Assembly: GCA_016861165.1 (NCBI GenBank)
Contig: BOKV01000006.1
Location: forward strand, 105,398 to 169,397
Reading direction: 5' to 3'
Origin: Alphaproteobacteria bacterium
Lineage (GTDB): Bacteria; Pseudomonadota; Alphaproteobacteria; Rhizobiales; Rhizobiaceae
Length of the DNA: 64,000 nt
The stretch's first letter is position 1. Each line of letters starts with the position of its first letter. Both the position numbers and the translations under genes were made by a program. Below, in pieces: positions 17,833-26,674 of this stretch. The notes beneath the pieces are model-generated. The model made no database searches. It was given only the letters and a program-made list of their open reading frames with translations, and was not told where the DNA came from.

Positions 17833-18330
17833 TCACTGCTGCGCCTGGGCGTCGGAGAGTTCGTTGCGTGCCTTGATCTGCTCGCTGGCGAAGGCGAAGC
17901 TCTCGGAATTGTCCCCGATCGTCAGCGTCGGCTCGCAGACCGGTGCGCAGGCCATCGTTTCGCGCTGCGAGCGGCGATAGATGCGCACCGTATTGGTTTC
18001 GTGGCCCTTGACGACGAGCGTCTGGTCGACGATCGGGTTGCCCTCGACATCGAGGATGATGAGATTGGTGACGCCGAACGAGCGGCCGGTCAGCACCAGC
18101 GTCTTCTCGTCCTCGATGGTGGCGTCGGCGATCGACGGGTTGCCGACGATGACGGTGGCGGCCGGCCGCGACACCCGGAAGACGCGGGCCCGGTCGACGG
18201 TGACCGTCACCGGTTCGCCGTTCTCGCCGTCGGCCGGGGCCTGGGCGCTGTCGGACTGCCCGGCCAGCGCCGGCGCGCCGAGCGGCAGGGCGAAGAGGGC
18301 GGCGAGCAGGATTGCGGTCATTCTGGCCAT
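17833..18330 (-). CDS. Stand-alone pilus-assembly N-domain protein (CpaC N-terminal domain only)
   Basis: This 165-residue protein has a signal peptide (about 1-23, ALPLGAPALA). It is followed by one secretin-associated N domain: RARVFRVSRPAATVIVGNPSIADATIEDEKTLVLTGRSFG, then TNLIILDVEGNPIVDQTLVV. The same fold opens the full secretin CpaC at 20470, but here there is no BON or secretin channel domain. A C-terminal CAPVCEP could form a disulfide. CGGAG before 18330 supports the start. It is transcribed divergently from flp and closed by its own terminator. Function is inferred to be periplasmic and Tad-related. Confidence 0.82.
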   Translation of the reverse strand: MARMTAILLAALFALPLGAPALAGQSDSAQAPADGENGEPVTVTVDRARVFRVSRPAATVIVGNPSIADATIEDEKTLVLTGRSFGVTNLIILDVEGNPIVDQTLVVKGHETNTVRIYRRSQRETMACAPVCEPTLTIGDNSESFAFASEQIKARNELSDAQAQQ

Positions 18331-18666
18331 GGCGCGACTCCGCGAAGGGGCTGGGACATTGCCCTGATCTTCCGCCGTTTTGGTGAACGAAGCGTAAATG
18401 CCAGGTGTCGCCCGATCGGGCCTGGCGCGGTTCGGCGGGGCCGGCTTCCTTGTTGCATGGAGGCGAAGTTGGCGGCCGGAAACGGGGGCGCCGGCCCGCC
18501 GCCCGCCTACCAAGGATTTACCATGTTCGCCGCTTGGCCCGCTTAACGCTTGGGTAAGGCTGTCGATTAACCCGATCGAAAGCCGGCCGTCCTAGATTGC
18601 ACGCTGTCGGTTCGGGATAGGTCCTGAATGGCTGAAATGAACGACAAGTGGAGCAAGGAGCACACC
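18331..18666. other. Divergent intergenic region between the CpaC N-domain gene and flp
   Basis: These 336 bases separate two divergent pilus genes and hold no convincing ORF. The part next to flp (18535-18600) is locally AT-richer and contains a CtrA-like box (18543-18557) and a short inverted repeat TCGAT-N7-ATCGA (18563-18579). I could not place -35/-10 elements with confidence. Confidence 0.6.
18543..18557. promoter_or_regulatory. CtrA-like box upstream of flp
   Basis: TTAA-N7-GTAA matches the CtrA consensus TTAA-N7-TTAA at 7 of 8 half-site positions, about 110 bases before the flp start. CtrA is known to control pilA and the cpa genes in Caulobacter; its action here is inference. Confidence 0.35.
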
Positions 18667-18831
18667 ATGAAACTCGTGGCCCGTTTCTTCAAGAATGAGT
18701 CCGGCGCGACCGCCATCGAATATGGCCTGATCGCCGCGCTGATCTCCGTTGCCATCATCGGCGGTGCGACCGCTGTCGGCGGCGGCGTCAACTCGACCTT
18801 CACCAACATCAAGTCGCAGCTGCCGGGCTGA
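18667..18831 (+). CDS. flp: Flp/PilA type IVb pilin
   Basis: This 54-residue prepilin is the structural subunit of the Tad pilus. The leader MKLVARFFKNESG is followed by ATAIEYGLIAALISVAII: cleavage after Gly by the CpaA peptidase, with the Glu-Tyr pair typical of Flp pilins, then the hydrophobic stalk and a short Gly/Asn-rich tail. AAGGAG lies 6 bases before the ATG at 18667; an upstream in-frame ATG (18628) is rejected because it would lengthen the leader beyond the family. A strong terminator directly follows, consistent with a highly expressed monocistronic pilin message. Confidence 0.95.
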   Translation: MKLVARFFKNESGATAIEYGLIAALISVAIIGGATAVGGGVNSTFTNIKSQLPG

Positions 18832-18858
18832 CCGGTTCGCCGATGCCGACTTTGGTCG

Positions 18859-18893
18859 AGGCCGCCTGCCAGGAGCGGGCGGCCTTTATCTTC
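18859..18893 (+). terminator. Intrinsic terminator after flp
   Basis: A perfect 8-bp stem AGGCCGCC / GGCGGCCT with an 11-base loop is followed by TTTATCTT, starting 28 bases after the flp stop. It would separate abundant pilin mRNA from the assembly genes. Confidence 0.8.
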
Positions 18894-18980
18894 AGCGCAG
18901 GTGCGCTCCCGGACACCCGTTAAACGGATGTGGATGCCGTTGCGTTAGGCTGGGGCCACCGCGTTTTCGAGGTCGTCGCC

Positions 18981-19502
18981 ATGCTGGACATAGCGCTGGT
19001 TCTGTTCTTTCCCTTCTTCATGGCGTTCGCCGGCGCCTCCGATCTCGTCTCGATGACGATCTCCAACAAGGTTTCGCTGGCGTTGATCGCCGGCTTCATG
19101 GTCTTCGCCGTCTCGATCGGCATGCCGCTGTCGGCGGTCGCCTGGCACTGGGCGATGTTCGCGGTGGTGCTGGCGATCGGTTTCGCGCTGTTCGCGCTCG
19201 GCGCGGTCGGCGGTGGCGACGCCAAGCTCGCCGCCTCCACGGCGCTGTGGCTGGGCTGGGAGCACTCGCTGTCCTATTTCGTCATCGCCGCCTTCCTCGG
19301 CGGGCTGCTGACGATCCTGATCCTGCGGGTGCGCTCGCTGCCGCTGCCCGACCGGGTGGCCCATGTCGGCTGGATCGCGCGCCTCTACCGCGCCGACGAG
19401 GGCATTCCCTACGGCATCGCGCTCGCCGCCGCCGCCATGATGGTCTACCCGCAGACGCCCTGGATGCAGCACGTCTTCGCCTCGGCCGGCCGGCTCGGCT
19501 GA
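18981..19502 (+). CDS. cpaA: Prepilin peptidase CpaA/TadV
   Basis: This 173-residue polytopic aspartic protease cleaves the Flp and TadE-type leaders. The two catalytic aspartates are visible in the order expected: one in AGASDLVSMTISN near residue 20, and one in the GxGD motif AVGGGDAKLAAS. Hydrophobic helices cover the rest. The ATG at 18981 (MLDIALVLFFPFF) is chosen because the first helix starts there; a GTG at 18930 gives a 17-residue extension without homology. It is the first gene of the assembly block. Confidence 0.93.
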   Translation: MLDIALVLFFPFFMAFAGASDLVSMTISNKVSLALIAGFMVFAVSIGMPLSAVAWHWAMFAVVLAIGFALFALGAVGGGDAKLAASTALWLGWEHSLSYFVIAAFLGGLLTILILRVRSLPLPDRVAHVGWIARLYRADEGIPYGIALAAAAMMVYPQTPWMQHVFASAGRLG

Positions 19503-19565
19503 ACGCCACCCGGCCGGACCGGGCCCCCTCTTCACGGCGCGTTAACTAAAAATCGCAGCGCCTCA

Positions 19566-19579
19566 TTAACCATAATTAC
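19566..19579. promoter_or_regulatory. CtrA-like half-site pair upstream of cpaB
   Basis: TTAA-N6-TTAC lies in an AT-rich patch (19543-19582) between cpaA and cpaB, about 65 bases before cpaB. The spacing is one base short of the CtrA consensus, so this is only a candidate operator. Confidence 0.25.
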
Positions 19580-19643
19580 ACCTTTGGCCTTCAATCATGC
19601 CGGTCGACTGGCACGGACCGGTACGACCGCGTGGAGTGGTGAG

Positions 19644-20468
19644 ATGAAGGCAGCGCGCTTGATCGTGATGGCTACCGCCGTGGTGGCGGCCGGCGGGGCG
19701 GGAATACTCGCCCTGCGGCTGATGTCGCGGGAGCCGGAGACCCGGGTCGTCGAGGTCAGCGGGCCGCAGATCGCGCTCGAAAGGGTGCTGGTGGCCAAGC
19801 GCGACATCCCGATCGGCACCGCCATGAACGCCGACATGGTGCAGTGGCAGGACTGGCCGAAGGAGGCCGTCGGCCGCGGCTTCGTCACCCAGGATGAGGC
19901 GCCCAAGGCAAGGGAGGAAATCGCCGGCGCCATCGCGCGCGCCTCGCTCTTCCAGGGCGAGCCGATCCGCGAGGCCAAGCTGGTGCGCTCCGACCGCGGC
20001 TACATGTCGGCGATCCTGCCCGAGGGCCAGCGCGCCATCGCCACCACCATCTCGACCGAGACCTCGGCCGGCGGCTTCATCCTGCCCAACGACCGGGTCG
20101 ACGTCATCATGACCCGCCGCGCCCAGACCAATGGCAGCAATGAGTTCATCACCGAGACGATCCTGGAGAACGTCAGGGTGCTGGCGATCGACCAGACCAT
20201 CGAGGAGAAGGACGGCGAGCCGGTCAAGGTCGGCCAGACCGCGACGCTGCAGCTCACTCCGAGGCAGGCCGAGGTGCTGATCGTCGCCCAGCAGATGGCC
20301 GACCGGCTGTCGCTGGCGCTGCGCTCGTTGGAGGATTCCAAGAGCCCCGAGACCAAGGCCGCCTACCACCTCCTGGTCGGCGAGCGCGGGGCCGGCACGG
20401 TGCGCGTGATCAAGTACGGCAATGTCAAGGATGTCACCACCGGCACCGGTGTGCAGGAGGGAAACTGA
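19644..20468 (+). CDS. cpaB: Flp pilus assembly protein CpaB/RcpC
   Basis: This 274-residue protein has an N-terminal transmembrane/signal segment (about 4-26), then a SAF domain (LVAKRDIPIGTAMNADMVQWQDWP) and an RcpC/CpaB domain containing SAILPEGQRAIATTISTETSAGGFILPNDRVDVIMT. CpaB is periplasmic and is thought to stabilise or gate the CpaC secretin. GGAG lies upstream of the ATG at 19644. It is separated from cpaC by a single base, with the cpaC ribosome binding site inside the end of cpaB. Confidence 0.93.
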   Translation: MKAARLIVMATAVVAAGGAGILALRLMSREPETRVVEVSGPQIALERVLVAKRDIPIGTAMNADMVQWQDWPKEAVGRGFVTQDEAPKAREEIAGAIARASLFQGEPIREAKLVRSDRGYMSAILPEGQRAIATTISTETSAGGFILPNDRVDVIMTRRAQTNGSNEFITETILENVRVLAIDQTIEEKDGEPVKVGQTATLQLTPRQAEVLIVAQQMADRLSLALRSLEDSKSPETKAAYHLLVGERGAGTVRVIKYGNVKDVTTGTGVQEGN

Positions 20469-20469
20469 A

Positions 20470-22029
20470 ATGGCCGCGGTGTCGCTGATTGCTTCAAGAA
20501 AGAAGGGTAGCCCCATGCGTCTCCTGTTGGCAGCCGTCGCGGTCCTGCCCGCGCTCCTTGCCTCGCCGGCTCCGGCCGATGCCGCCGGCCCGGAGGCCAA
20601 GAACCACATCCGCATCAACGCCCCGGCGGTCGGCTCGACACGGCGCGTCAAGGTGGGCCTCAACAAGTCGCTGGTCATCGACCTGCCGGCCGACGCCCAC
20701 GACATCCTCGTCGCCAACCCGGAAGTGGCCGATGCCGTTACCCGCACCTCGCGCCGCATCTACATCTTCGCCAAGCAGGTGGGCGAGACCAACATCTTCA
20801 TCTTCGATGTCGGCGGCCGCCAGCTGCTCAGCGTCGATCTCGTCATCGAGCGCGATATCGAGGGCCTCAAGCAGTACATCGAGAAATACGTTCCCGGCTC
20901 CGACGTGACCGTCGAGATGGTCAACGACAACGTCATCCTGACCGGGACGGTGCCGACACCGCAGGCCTCGGCGCGCGCCGCCCAGCTCGCCCGCATCTTC
21001 GTTACCGGCGGCGAGGCGACCACCAACCAGTTCAACAACACCGGCGCTGTCTCCAACAGCGGTTCGGGCACCACCATCGTGTTCGGCGACGACGAGGAGC
21101 GCCAGGAGAGCCAGATCGTCAACCTGCTGCAGATCGAGGGCGAGGACCAGGTCCACCTCAAGGTCACCATCGCCGAGATCCAGCGCACCATCGTCAAGCA
21201 GCTCGGCATCGACCTGACCGCCACCGGCAGCATCGGCGACGTCGCCTTCCGGCTGGTCACCGACAATCCGTTCATGCTCAACAAGAACGCCTCCAATTCG
21301 CGCTTCAACCCGAGCTGGGCGCACGGCGCCAACAGCATCGACGCCATCATGCACGCGCTCGACAAGACCGGCGTGATGCGCACGCTGGCCGAGCCGACGC
21401 TGACGGCGATTTCCGGCGAGACGGCGTCCTTCAAGGTCGGCGGCGAATACAACATCTCCGACGGCAAGGACGAATCCGACGACGGCATCACCTACAACTA
21501 CCGCACCGTCGAATACGGCGTCGGGCTGGCCTTCACGCCGGTGGTGCTGTCGCCCGGCCGCATCAGCCTGAAGATTCGCACCGAGGTATCCGAGCCGACG
21601 ACCGAAGGCGTCTATGTGATCCCGCGCGGCGGCGCGCCGTCGGCGCCGGTCCTCAGCATTCGCCGGCGCCAGGCCGAAACGACCGTCGAACTGCCCTCCG
21701 GCGGGTCGATGGTGATCGCCGGCCTGCTGAAGGACGACGTGCGCCAGGCCGCAACCGGGTTCCCGGGCCTGCGCAAGATTCCGATCCTCGGCGCCCTGTT
21801 CCGCAGCCGCGAGTTCGAACGCTACGAGACCGAGCTCGTGGTGCTGGTGACACCCTATCTGGTGCGCCCTGTCGCCCGCCAGGCGCTCGCCCGGCCCGAC
21901 GACAATTTCAACCCAGCCGCCGACGCCGCCAGCATCTTCCTCGGCCGCCTCAACCGCATCTACGGCACGGTCGAGGGCACGCTGCCGCCCGGCCGCTATC
22001 ACGGCAATCCCGGCTTCATCTATCAGTGA
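20470..22029 (+). CDS. cpaC: Tad secretin CpaC/RcpA
   Basis: This 519-residue outer-membrane channel protein is read from an ATG preceded by AGGAGG nine bases upstream. An ATG at 20515 (MRLLLAAVAVLPALL) gives a cleaner signal peptide and has its own AAGAAGGG, so the mature protein may use that start. Domains in order: pilus-assembly N domain (about 45-130, VGLNKSLVIDLPADAHDI), BON-like domain (about 135-185, NVILTGTVPTPQ), and secretin (about 225-490) with the closing motif GFPGLRKIPILGALFRS. It forms the pore for the Flp pilus. Confidence 0.94.
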   Translation: MAAVSLIASRKKGSPMRLLLAAVAVLPALLASPAPADAAGPEAKNHIRINAPAVGSTRRVKVGLNKSLVIDLPADAHDILVANPEVADAVTRTSRRIYIFAKQVGETNIFIFDVGGRQLLSVDLVIERDIEGLKQYIEKYVPGSDVTVEMVNDNVILTGTVPTPQASARAAQLARIFVTGGEATTNQFNNTGAVSNSGSGTTIVFGDDEERQESQIVNLLQIEGEDQVHLKVTIAEIQRTIVKQLGIDLTATGSIGDVAFRLVTDNPFMLNKNASNSRFNPSWAHGANSIDAIMHALDKTGVMRTLAEPTLTAISGETASFKVGGEYNISDGKDESDDGITYNYRTVEYGVGLAFTPVVLSPGRISLKIRTEVSEPTTEGVYVIPRGGAPSAPVLSIRRRQAETTVELPSGGSMVIAGLLKDDVRQAATGFPGLRKIPILGALFRSREFERYETELVVLVTPYLVRPVARQALARPDDNFNPAADAASIFLGRLNRIYGTVEGTLPPGRYHGNPGFIYQ

Positions 22030-22039
22030 GACGAGCGCC

Positions 22040-22756
22040 ATGCACAACGAGCGACTGAACTCCAAGCTGCGGGCCCCCGCCCGTGTCGCGCTCCTCATGA
22101 TCGCCGGCGCGCTTGTCTCCGCCTGCGCCTCCTATGAGCGCGATCACGTCATCGTCGGCTCGGTTCCCGACGACTACCGCACCCGCCACCCGATCGTCGT
22201 CGCCGAGAGCGAGGTAGCCGAAGACATCGTCGTGCCCGCCTACGCCCGCAATCTGTCGAACCGCGACCGTGGCGTCGTCGAGGCCTTCGCCGCCCGTTTC
22301 CGCCAGTCGGGAACGCGGGCCGTCGCTCTGATGATCCCGGCCGGCTCGCGCAACGAGGCCGCCGCCCGCCGCATCGCGCTCGAGGTCGCCTATGTGCTGA
22401 AGGATCACGGCGTGGCCGAGGAGCGCATCGTGGTCCAGCACTACAGCGCCGCCGGGCACGGCCAGGCCGCGACCGTGCGGCTGGTCTATACCGACTTCAA
22501 GGCGCACGTCGCCAGCCGGTGCGGGCAGTGGAGCGAGGACATCGCCGGGGACAGCGAGAACCGCAATTACGCCAATTTCGGCTGCGCCACCCAGCACAAT
22601 CTCGCCGCCATGATCGCCAATCCGGCCGACCTGCTTGGTCCGCGCGGCGAGACGCCGATCGATGCCACTCGGCGCGGCAATGTCATCAATGATTGGCAGG
22701 AGAACGGTCCGCGCGACCTGCCACGCTTCAAGACACCGGTCATCTTCGGCGAGTGA
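22040..22756 (+). CDS. cpaD: CpaD-family pilus assembly lipoprotein
   Basis: This 238-residue protein has a lipoprotein signal with lipobox LVSAC (Cys near residue 29). CpaD landmarks follow: YRTRHPIVVAE, the peptidoglycan-associated-like segment TRAVALMIPAGSRNEAAARR, and the C-terminal block NYANFGCATQHNLAAMIANPADLLGPR. CpaD proteins help localise the Tad secretin at the cell envelope. It begins 10 bases after the cpaC stop and is followed by cpaE. Confidence 0.93.
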   Translation: MHNERLNSKLRAPARVALLMIAGALVSACASYERDHVIVGSVPDDYRTRHPIVVAESEVAEDIVVPAYARNLSNRDRGVVEAFAARFRQSGTRAVALMIPAGSRNEAAARRIALEVAYVLKDHGVAEERIVVQHYSAAGHGQAATVRLVYTDFKAHVASRCGQWSEDIAGDSENRNYANFGCATQHNLAAMIANPADLLGPRGETPIDATRRGNVINDWQENGPRDLPRFKTPVIFGE

Positions 22757-22783
22757 TCGCCGGTGGCGCGCAATCACGGGACA

Positions 22784-24082
22784 ATGAAAATGGCCAACCT
22801 CATGCACAGCACGGCGGTCGCGCAGGACATCGAAGCCCACGGCGAGGAACCGCGGGCGGGCGACATCCACGATGTGCGCCCGATCCCGCGGGTCACCATC
22901 CAGGCATTCTGCGAGAGCGAGGCGACGGCCCAGGTGCTGGAGGCCGCCGCCCGCGACCGGCGCATGGCCCGCGCCCATGTCAAGGTCCACCTGGGCGGCG
23001 TCCCGGCGGCCGTTGATTTCTACCAGTCGGCGCCGACGCCGAACCTGATCGTCGTCGAATCGCGCCATGCCGCCGCCGACATGCTGGCCGAACTGAGCCG
23101 CCTCGCCGAGGTCTGCGACAGCCAGACCAAGGTCATCGTCATCGGCCAGTTCAACGACATCGCGCTCTACCGCGAGCTGATCGGCAACGGCGTGTCGGAA
23201 TATCTGGTGGCGCCCATCGCCATGGCCGAGTTCATGGCGGCCGTCTCCGACCTGTTCGTCAATCCGCAGAACGGCCCGCTCGGCCGGATGATCGCCTTCG
23301 TCGGCGCCAAGGGCGGCTGCGGCTCGTCGACGGTGGCCCACAACGTCGCATGGTCGATTGCCTCCCACTACGAGAACGACGTGGTGCTGACCGACCTCGA
23401 TCTGGCCTTCGGCACCGCCAACATCAACCTCGATCAGGACCCGCCCCAGGGCGTGGCCGAGGCGGTGTTCTCGCCCGAGCGCATCGACGACATCCTGCTC
23501 GACCGGCTGCTGGCCAAGTGCGCCGAACATCTGAGCCTGCTGGCGGCGCCGTCGACGCTCGACCGCACCTATGATTTCGACCGGGACGCCTTCTCCTCCA
23601 TCCTCGAGGCCGCCCAGCGCAGCGCCCCCTGCGTCGCCGTCGACCTGCCGCACCAGTGGTGCGCCTGGACGCGCCAGGTGCTGGCCTCGGCCGACGAGGT
23701 GGTGATCACCGCGGTGCCGGAACTCGCCAACCTGCGCAACACCAAGAACCTGATCGACTCGCTGCGCGACCTGCGTCCGAACGACCATCCGCCGCGGCTG
23801 GTGATGAACATGGTCGGCGTGCCCAAGCGGCCGGAAATCGCCGTCGCCGACTTCACTGGCGCGCTCGAGATGAGCGCGGCCGCCGTCATCCCCTTCGAGC
23901 CGGCGCTGTTCGGGACGGCCGCCAATAACGGCCAGATGATCGGCGAGGCCGATCCCAAGAGCACCATCGCCGCCGACTTCGATTTCCTGGCCCAGGTGCT
24001 GACCGGCAAGGCCGAGATTAGGAGCGAGAAGAAGCGTTCGCTCGGCCTGCTGTCGCGGCTGGGCCTGAAGAAGAAGGGCTGA
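22784..24082 (+). CDS. cpaE: CpaE/TadZ localisation ATPase
   Basis: This protein of about 432 residues has a receiver-like N-terminal region (about 35-150: [32 protein letters not shown]) and a MinD/ParA-type ATPase domain. The deviant P loop is [12 protein letters not shown], beginning near residue 174; Walker A' has [14 protein letters not shown]. CpaE/TadZ positions the Tad machine at the pole. The start is uncertain: GTG 22763, ATG 22784 and ATG 22790 are possible, and 22784 has the better upstream CGGGA. Confidence 0.92.
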   Translation: MKMANLMHSTAVAQDIEAHGEEPRAGDIHDVRPIPRVTIQAFCESEATAQVLEAAARDRRMARAHVKVHLGGVPAAVDFYQSAPTPNLIVVESRHAAADMLAELSRLAEVCDSQTKVIVIGQFNDIALYRELIGNGVSEYLVAPIAMAEFMAAVSDLFVNPQNGPLGRMIAFVGAKGGCGSSTVAHNVAWSIASHYENDVVLTDLDLAFGTANINLDQDPPQGVAEAVFSPERIDDILLDRLLAKCAEHLSLLAAPSTLDRTYDFDRDAFSSILEAAQRSAPCVAVDLPHQWCAWTRQVLASADEVVITAVPELANLRNTKNLIDSLRDLRPNDHPPRLVMNMVGVPKRPEIAVADFTGALEMSAAAVIPFEPALFGTAANNGQMIGEADPKSTIAADFDFLAQVLTGKAEIRSEKKRSLGLLSRLGLKKKG

Positions 24083-24136
24083 AGGGCGCGCTGGCGGGCG
24101 CACTGGCTTGAACCGTAACGCGTATCGAGGGCTGTG

Positions 24137-25645
24137 ATGTTTGGAAAGAGAGGCGGAAACAGCGGTGCTGCCGGCTTCGGGGCCGGCACTGCGCCGCCGG
24201 CGGCTCCGGTCGAAAAAGCGGCGCCCGCCGCGGCACCGGTCGAGACGATCGCCGCCGCCGGCGCGGCGCGCGAACTGGTGCGCGAACGCGAGCCGCTCCC
24301 TTTCGACGCGCCGCCGATTGTGGCGCCGGATTACGCGAGCGGCACCAATCACCGCGAAAAGACCGAGGAATATTACGACACCAAGTCGAGCGTCTTCTCG
24401 GCGCTGATCGACACCATCGATCTCAGCCAGCTCGCCAAGATGGAAACGGAGGCAGCGCGCGAGGAAATCCGCGACATCGTCAGCGACATCATCCAGCTCA
24501 AGAACCTGGCCATGTCGATCTCCGAGCAGGAGGACCTGCTCGAGGACATCTGTAACGACGTGCTGGGCTACGGGCCGCTCGAACCGCTGCTCGCGCGCGA
24601 CGACATCGCCGACATCATGATCAACGGCGCGCGCCGCGCCTATATCGAAGTCAACGGCAAGGTCGAGAAGGCCGCCGTGCGCTTCCGCGACAACGCGCAG
24701 CTCATGAACATCTGCCAGCGCATCGTCAGCCAGGTCGGCAGGCGCGTCGACGAATCGAGTCCGATCTGCGACGCCCGCCTGCCGGACGGCTCCCGCGTCA
24801 ACGTCATCGCGCCGCCGCTGGCCATCGATGGCCCGGCGCTGACCATCCGCAAGTTCAAGAAGGACAAGCTCACCCTCGACCAGCTCGTCCGGTTCGGCTC
24901 GATCACGCCAGAGGGCGCGCAGATCCTGCAGATCATCGGCCGTGTGCGCTGCAATGTCGTCATTTCCGGCGGCACCGGCTCGGGCAAGACCACGCTGCTC
25001 AACTGCCTGACGCGCTACATCGACGCGACCGAACGCATCATCACCTGCGAGGACTCGGCCGAGCTGCAGCTCCAGCAGCCGCATGTCGTGCGCCTGGAGA
25101 CGCGGCCGCCCAATCTCGAGGGCGAGGGCGAGGTGACCATGCGCGAGCTGGTCAGGAACTGCCTGCGCATGCGGCCCGAGCGCATCATCGTCGGCGAGGT
25201 GCGCGGACCCGAGGTGTTCGACCTTCTCCAGGCGATGAACACCGGCCACGACGGCTCGATGGGCACGATCCACGCCAACACGCCGCGCGAATGCCTGAGC
25301 CGTATCGAGTCGATGATCGCCATGGGCGGCTTCAACCTGCCGACCCGCACGGTGCGCGAGATCATTGTCGGCTCGATCGATGTCATCATCCAGGCGGCGC
25401 GCCTGCGCGATGGCTCGCGGCGCATCACCCACATCACCGAGGTGGTCGGCCTGGAGGGCGACACCATCACCACGCAGGACCTCATGCTCTACGAAATCCA
25501 GGGCGAGGACGCCAACGGCCGCGTCATCGGCCGGCACGTGACGACCGGCATCGGCCGGCCGCATTTCTGGGATCGTGCCCGCTACTTCAACGAGGAGACC
25601 CGGCTGGCCGCCGCAATCGATGCGGCCGAGAACGCCGCCAACTGA
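24137..25645 (+). CDS. cpaF: Tad secretion ATPase CpaF/TadA
   Basis: This 502-residue type II/IV secretion ATPase powers pilin extrusion and probably retraction. An Ala/Pro-rich N-terminal segment (1-60) precedes the conserved region [22 protein letters not shown]. Walker [13 protein letters not shown] is near residue 278, the Asp box has [13 protein letters not shown], Walker [16 protein letters not shown], and the His box [16 protein letters not shown]. The ATG at 24137 is taken over an adjacent in-frame GTG (24134). It is followed after 14 bases by tadB. Confidence 0.95.
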   Translation: MFGKRGGNSGAAGFGAGTAPPAAPVEKAAPAAAPVETIAAAGAARELVREREPLPFDAPPIVAPDYASGTNHREKTEEYYDTKSSVFSALIDTIDLSQLAKMETEAAREEIRDIVSDIIQLKNLAMSISEQEDLLEDICNDVLGYGPLEPLLARDDIADIMINGARRAYIEVNGKVEKAAVRFRDNAQLMNICQRIVSQVGRRVDESSPICDARLPDGSRVNVIAPPLAIDGPALTIRKFKKDKLTLDQLVRFGSITPEGAQILQIIGRVRCNVVISGGTGSGKTTLLNCLTRYIDATERIITCEDSAELQLQQPHVVRLETRPPNLEGEGEVTMRELVRNCLRMRPERIIVGEVRGPEVFDLLQAMNTGHDGSMGTIHANTPRECLSRIESMIAMGGFNLPTRTVREIIVGSIDVIIQAARLRDGSRRITHITEVVGLEGDTITTQDLMLYEIQGEDANGRVIGRHVTTGIGRPHFWDRARYFNEETRLAAAIDAAENAAN

Positions 25646-25659
25646 CCGGATAGGCATCC

Positions 25660-26661
25660 ATGTTCGGCCTCGACATCACCGTGATCGCCTTCCTCGGCCT
25701 GCTCATGCTGGCGACCGGCGGGCTGATCTTCTTCCTGATGTTCGACCGTGTCACCAACGAGGCCCGCCAGGAACGGCGGGTCAAGTCGATCCAGAACCGC
25801 CAGGACATCGTGCGATCGAGGGCGGCCGAACGCATCGCCGAGACCGCCCGGCGCAAGAAGTCGGTGCAGGATTCGCTGAAGGAGCTCGAACAGAAGCAGC
25901 GCGAGAAGACCAGCCGGAGCGTCGGCCTGCGCAAGCAGATCCAGCAGGCCGGGCTGAAGCTCAACCTGCGCCAGTTCTTCATCCTGTCACTGATCTGCGG
26001 CGTGCTGCTCGCCGTCGTCGCCTACGTTCTCGGCGCGCCATACTATATTGTCGGCGCGGCAGCGCTCGTCGGCGCCCTCGGTTTCCCACGCTGGATGGTG
26101 TCGCGGCTGCGCCGGCGTCGGATGAACAAGTTTCTCGACGAGTTTCCCAACGCCGTCGACGTCGTCGTGCGTGGCGTCAAGGCAGGCCTGCCGCTCAACG
26201 ACTGCCTGGCAATCATCGCGCGCGAGGCCAGGGAGCCGGTATCGACCGAGTTCCGCCGCATCATCGAGGCCCAGCAGATGGGCATGCCGCTGTCGGAGGC
26301 CGCGCTCAAACTCTACGACAACATGCCGCTCGCCGAGTCGAACTTCTTCGCCATCGTCATCGCCATCCAGCAATCGGCCGGCGGCAACCTGTCGGAGGCG
26401 CTCGGCAACCTGTCCAACGTGCTGCGCGACCGCAAGAAGATGAAGGGCAAGATCCAGGCGATGTCGGCCGAGGCCAAGGCCTCCGGCGCCATCATCGGCG
26501 CGCTGCCCTTCATCGTCATGCTGCTCGTCTATCTGACCACGCCCGACTACATCAAGATCCTGTTCATCGACCCGACCGGCAACATCATCCTCATCTGCGC
26601 CGGTATCTGGATGACGATCGGCATCCTGGTGATGAAGAAGATGATCAACTTCGACTTCTAG
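25660..26661 (+). CDS. tadB: Tad inner-membrane platform protein TadB
   Basis: This 333-residue protein carries one N-terminal helix, a basic cytoplasmic segment (about 30-95), a pair of helices near 105-150, a T2SSF (GspF-like) domain with VDVVVRGVKAGLPLNDCLAII, and C-terminal helices. TadB and TadC form the inner-membrane platform that couples CpaF to pilin assembly. The next gene's ribosome binding site (TAGGAG) overlaps its stop, indicating a continuous operon. Confidence 0.93.
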   Translation: MFGLDITVIAFLGLLMLATGGLIFFLMFDRVTNEARQERRVKSIQNRQDIVRSRAAERIAETARRKKSVQDSLKELEQKQREKTSRSVGLRKQIQQAGLKLNLRQFFILSLICGVLLAVVAYVLGAPYYIVGAAALVGALGFPRWMVSRLRRRRMNKFLDEFPNAVDVVVRGVKAGLPLNDCLAIIAREAREPVSTEFRRIIEAQQMGMPLSEAALKLYDNMPLAESNFFAIVIAIQQSAGGNLSEALGNLSNVLRDRKKMKGKIQAMSAEAKASGAIIGALPFIVMLLVYLTTPDYIKILFIDPTGNIILICAGIWMTIGILVMKKMINFDF

Positions 26662-26674
26662 GAGTGCCGCGCCC

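Noticed and set aside
22016..25657. Very long minus-strand open frame (1213 codons) opposite cpaD–cpaF
   Set aside because: It is low-complexity in composition (His/Arg/Asp/Gly-rich) with no recognisable domain, and lies wholly antisense to well-supported Tad genes. Long antisense frames are expected at this GC content.
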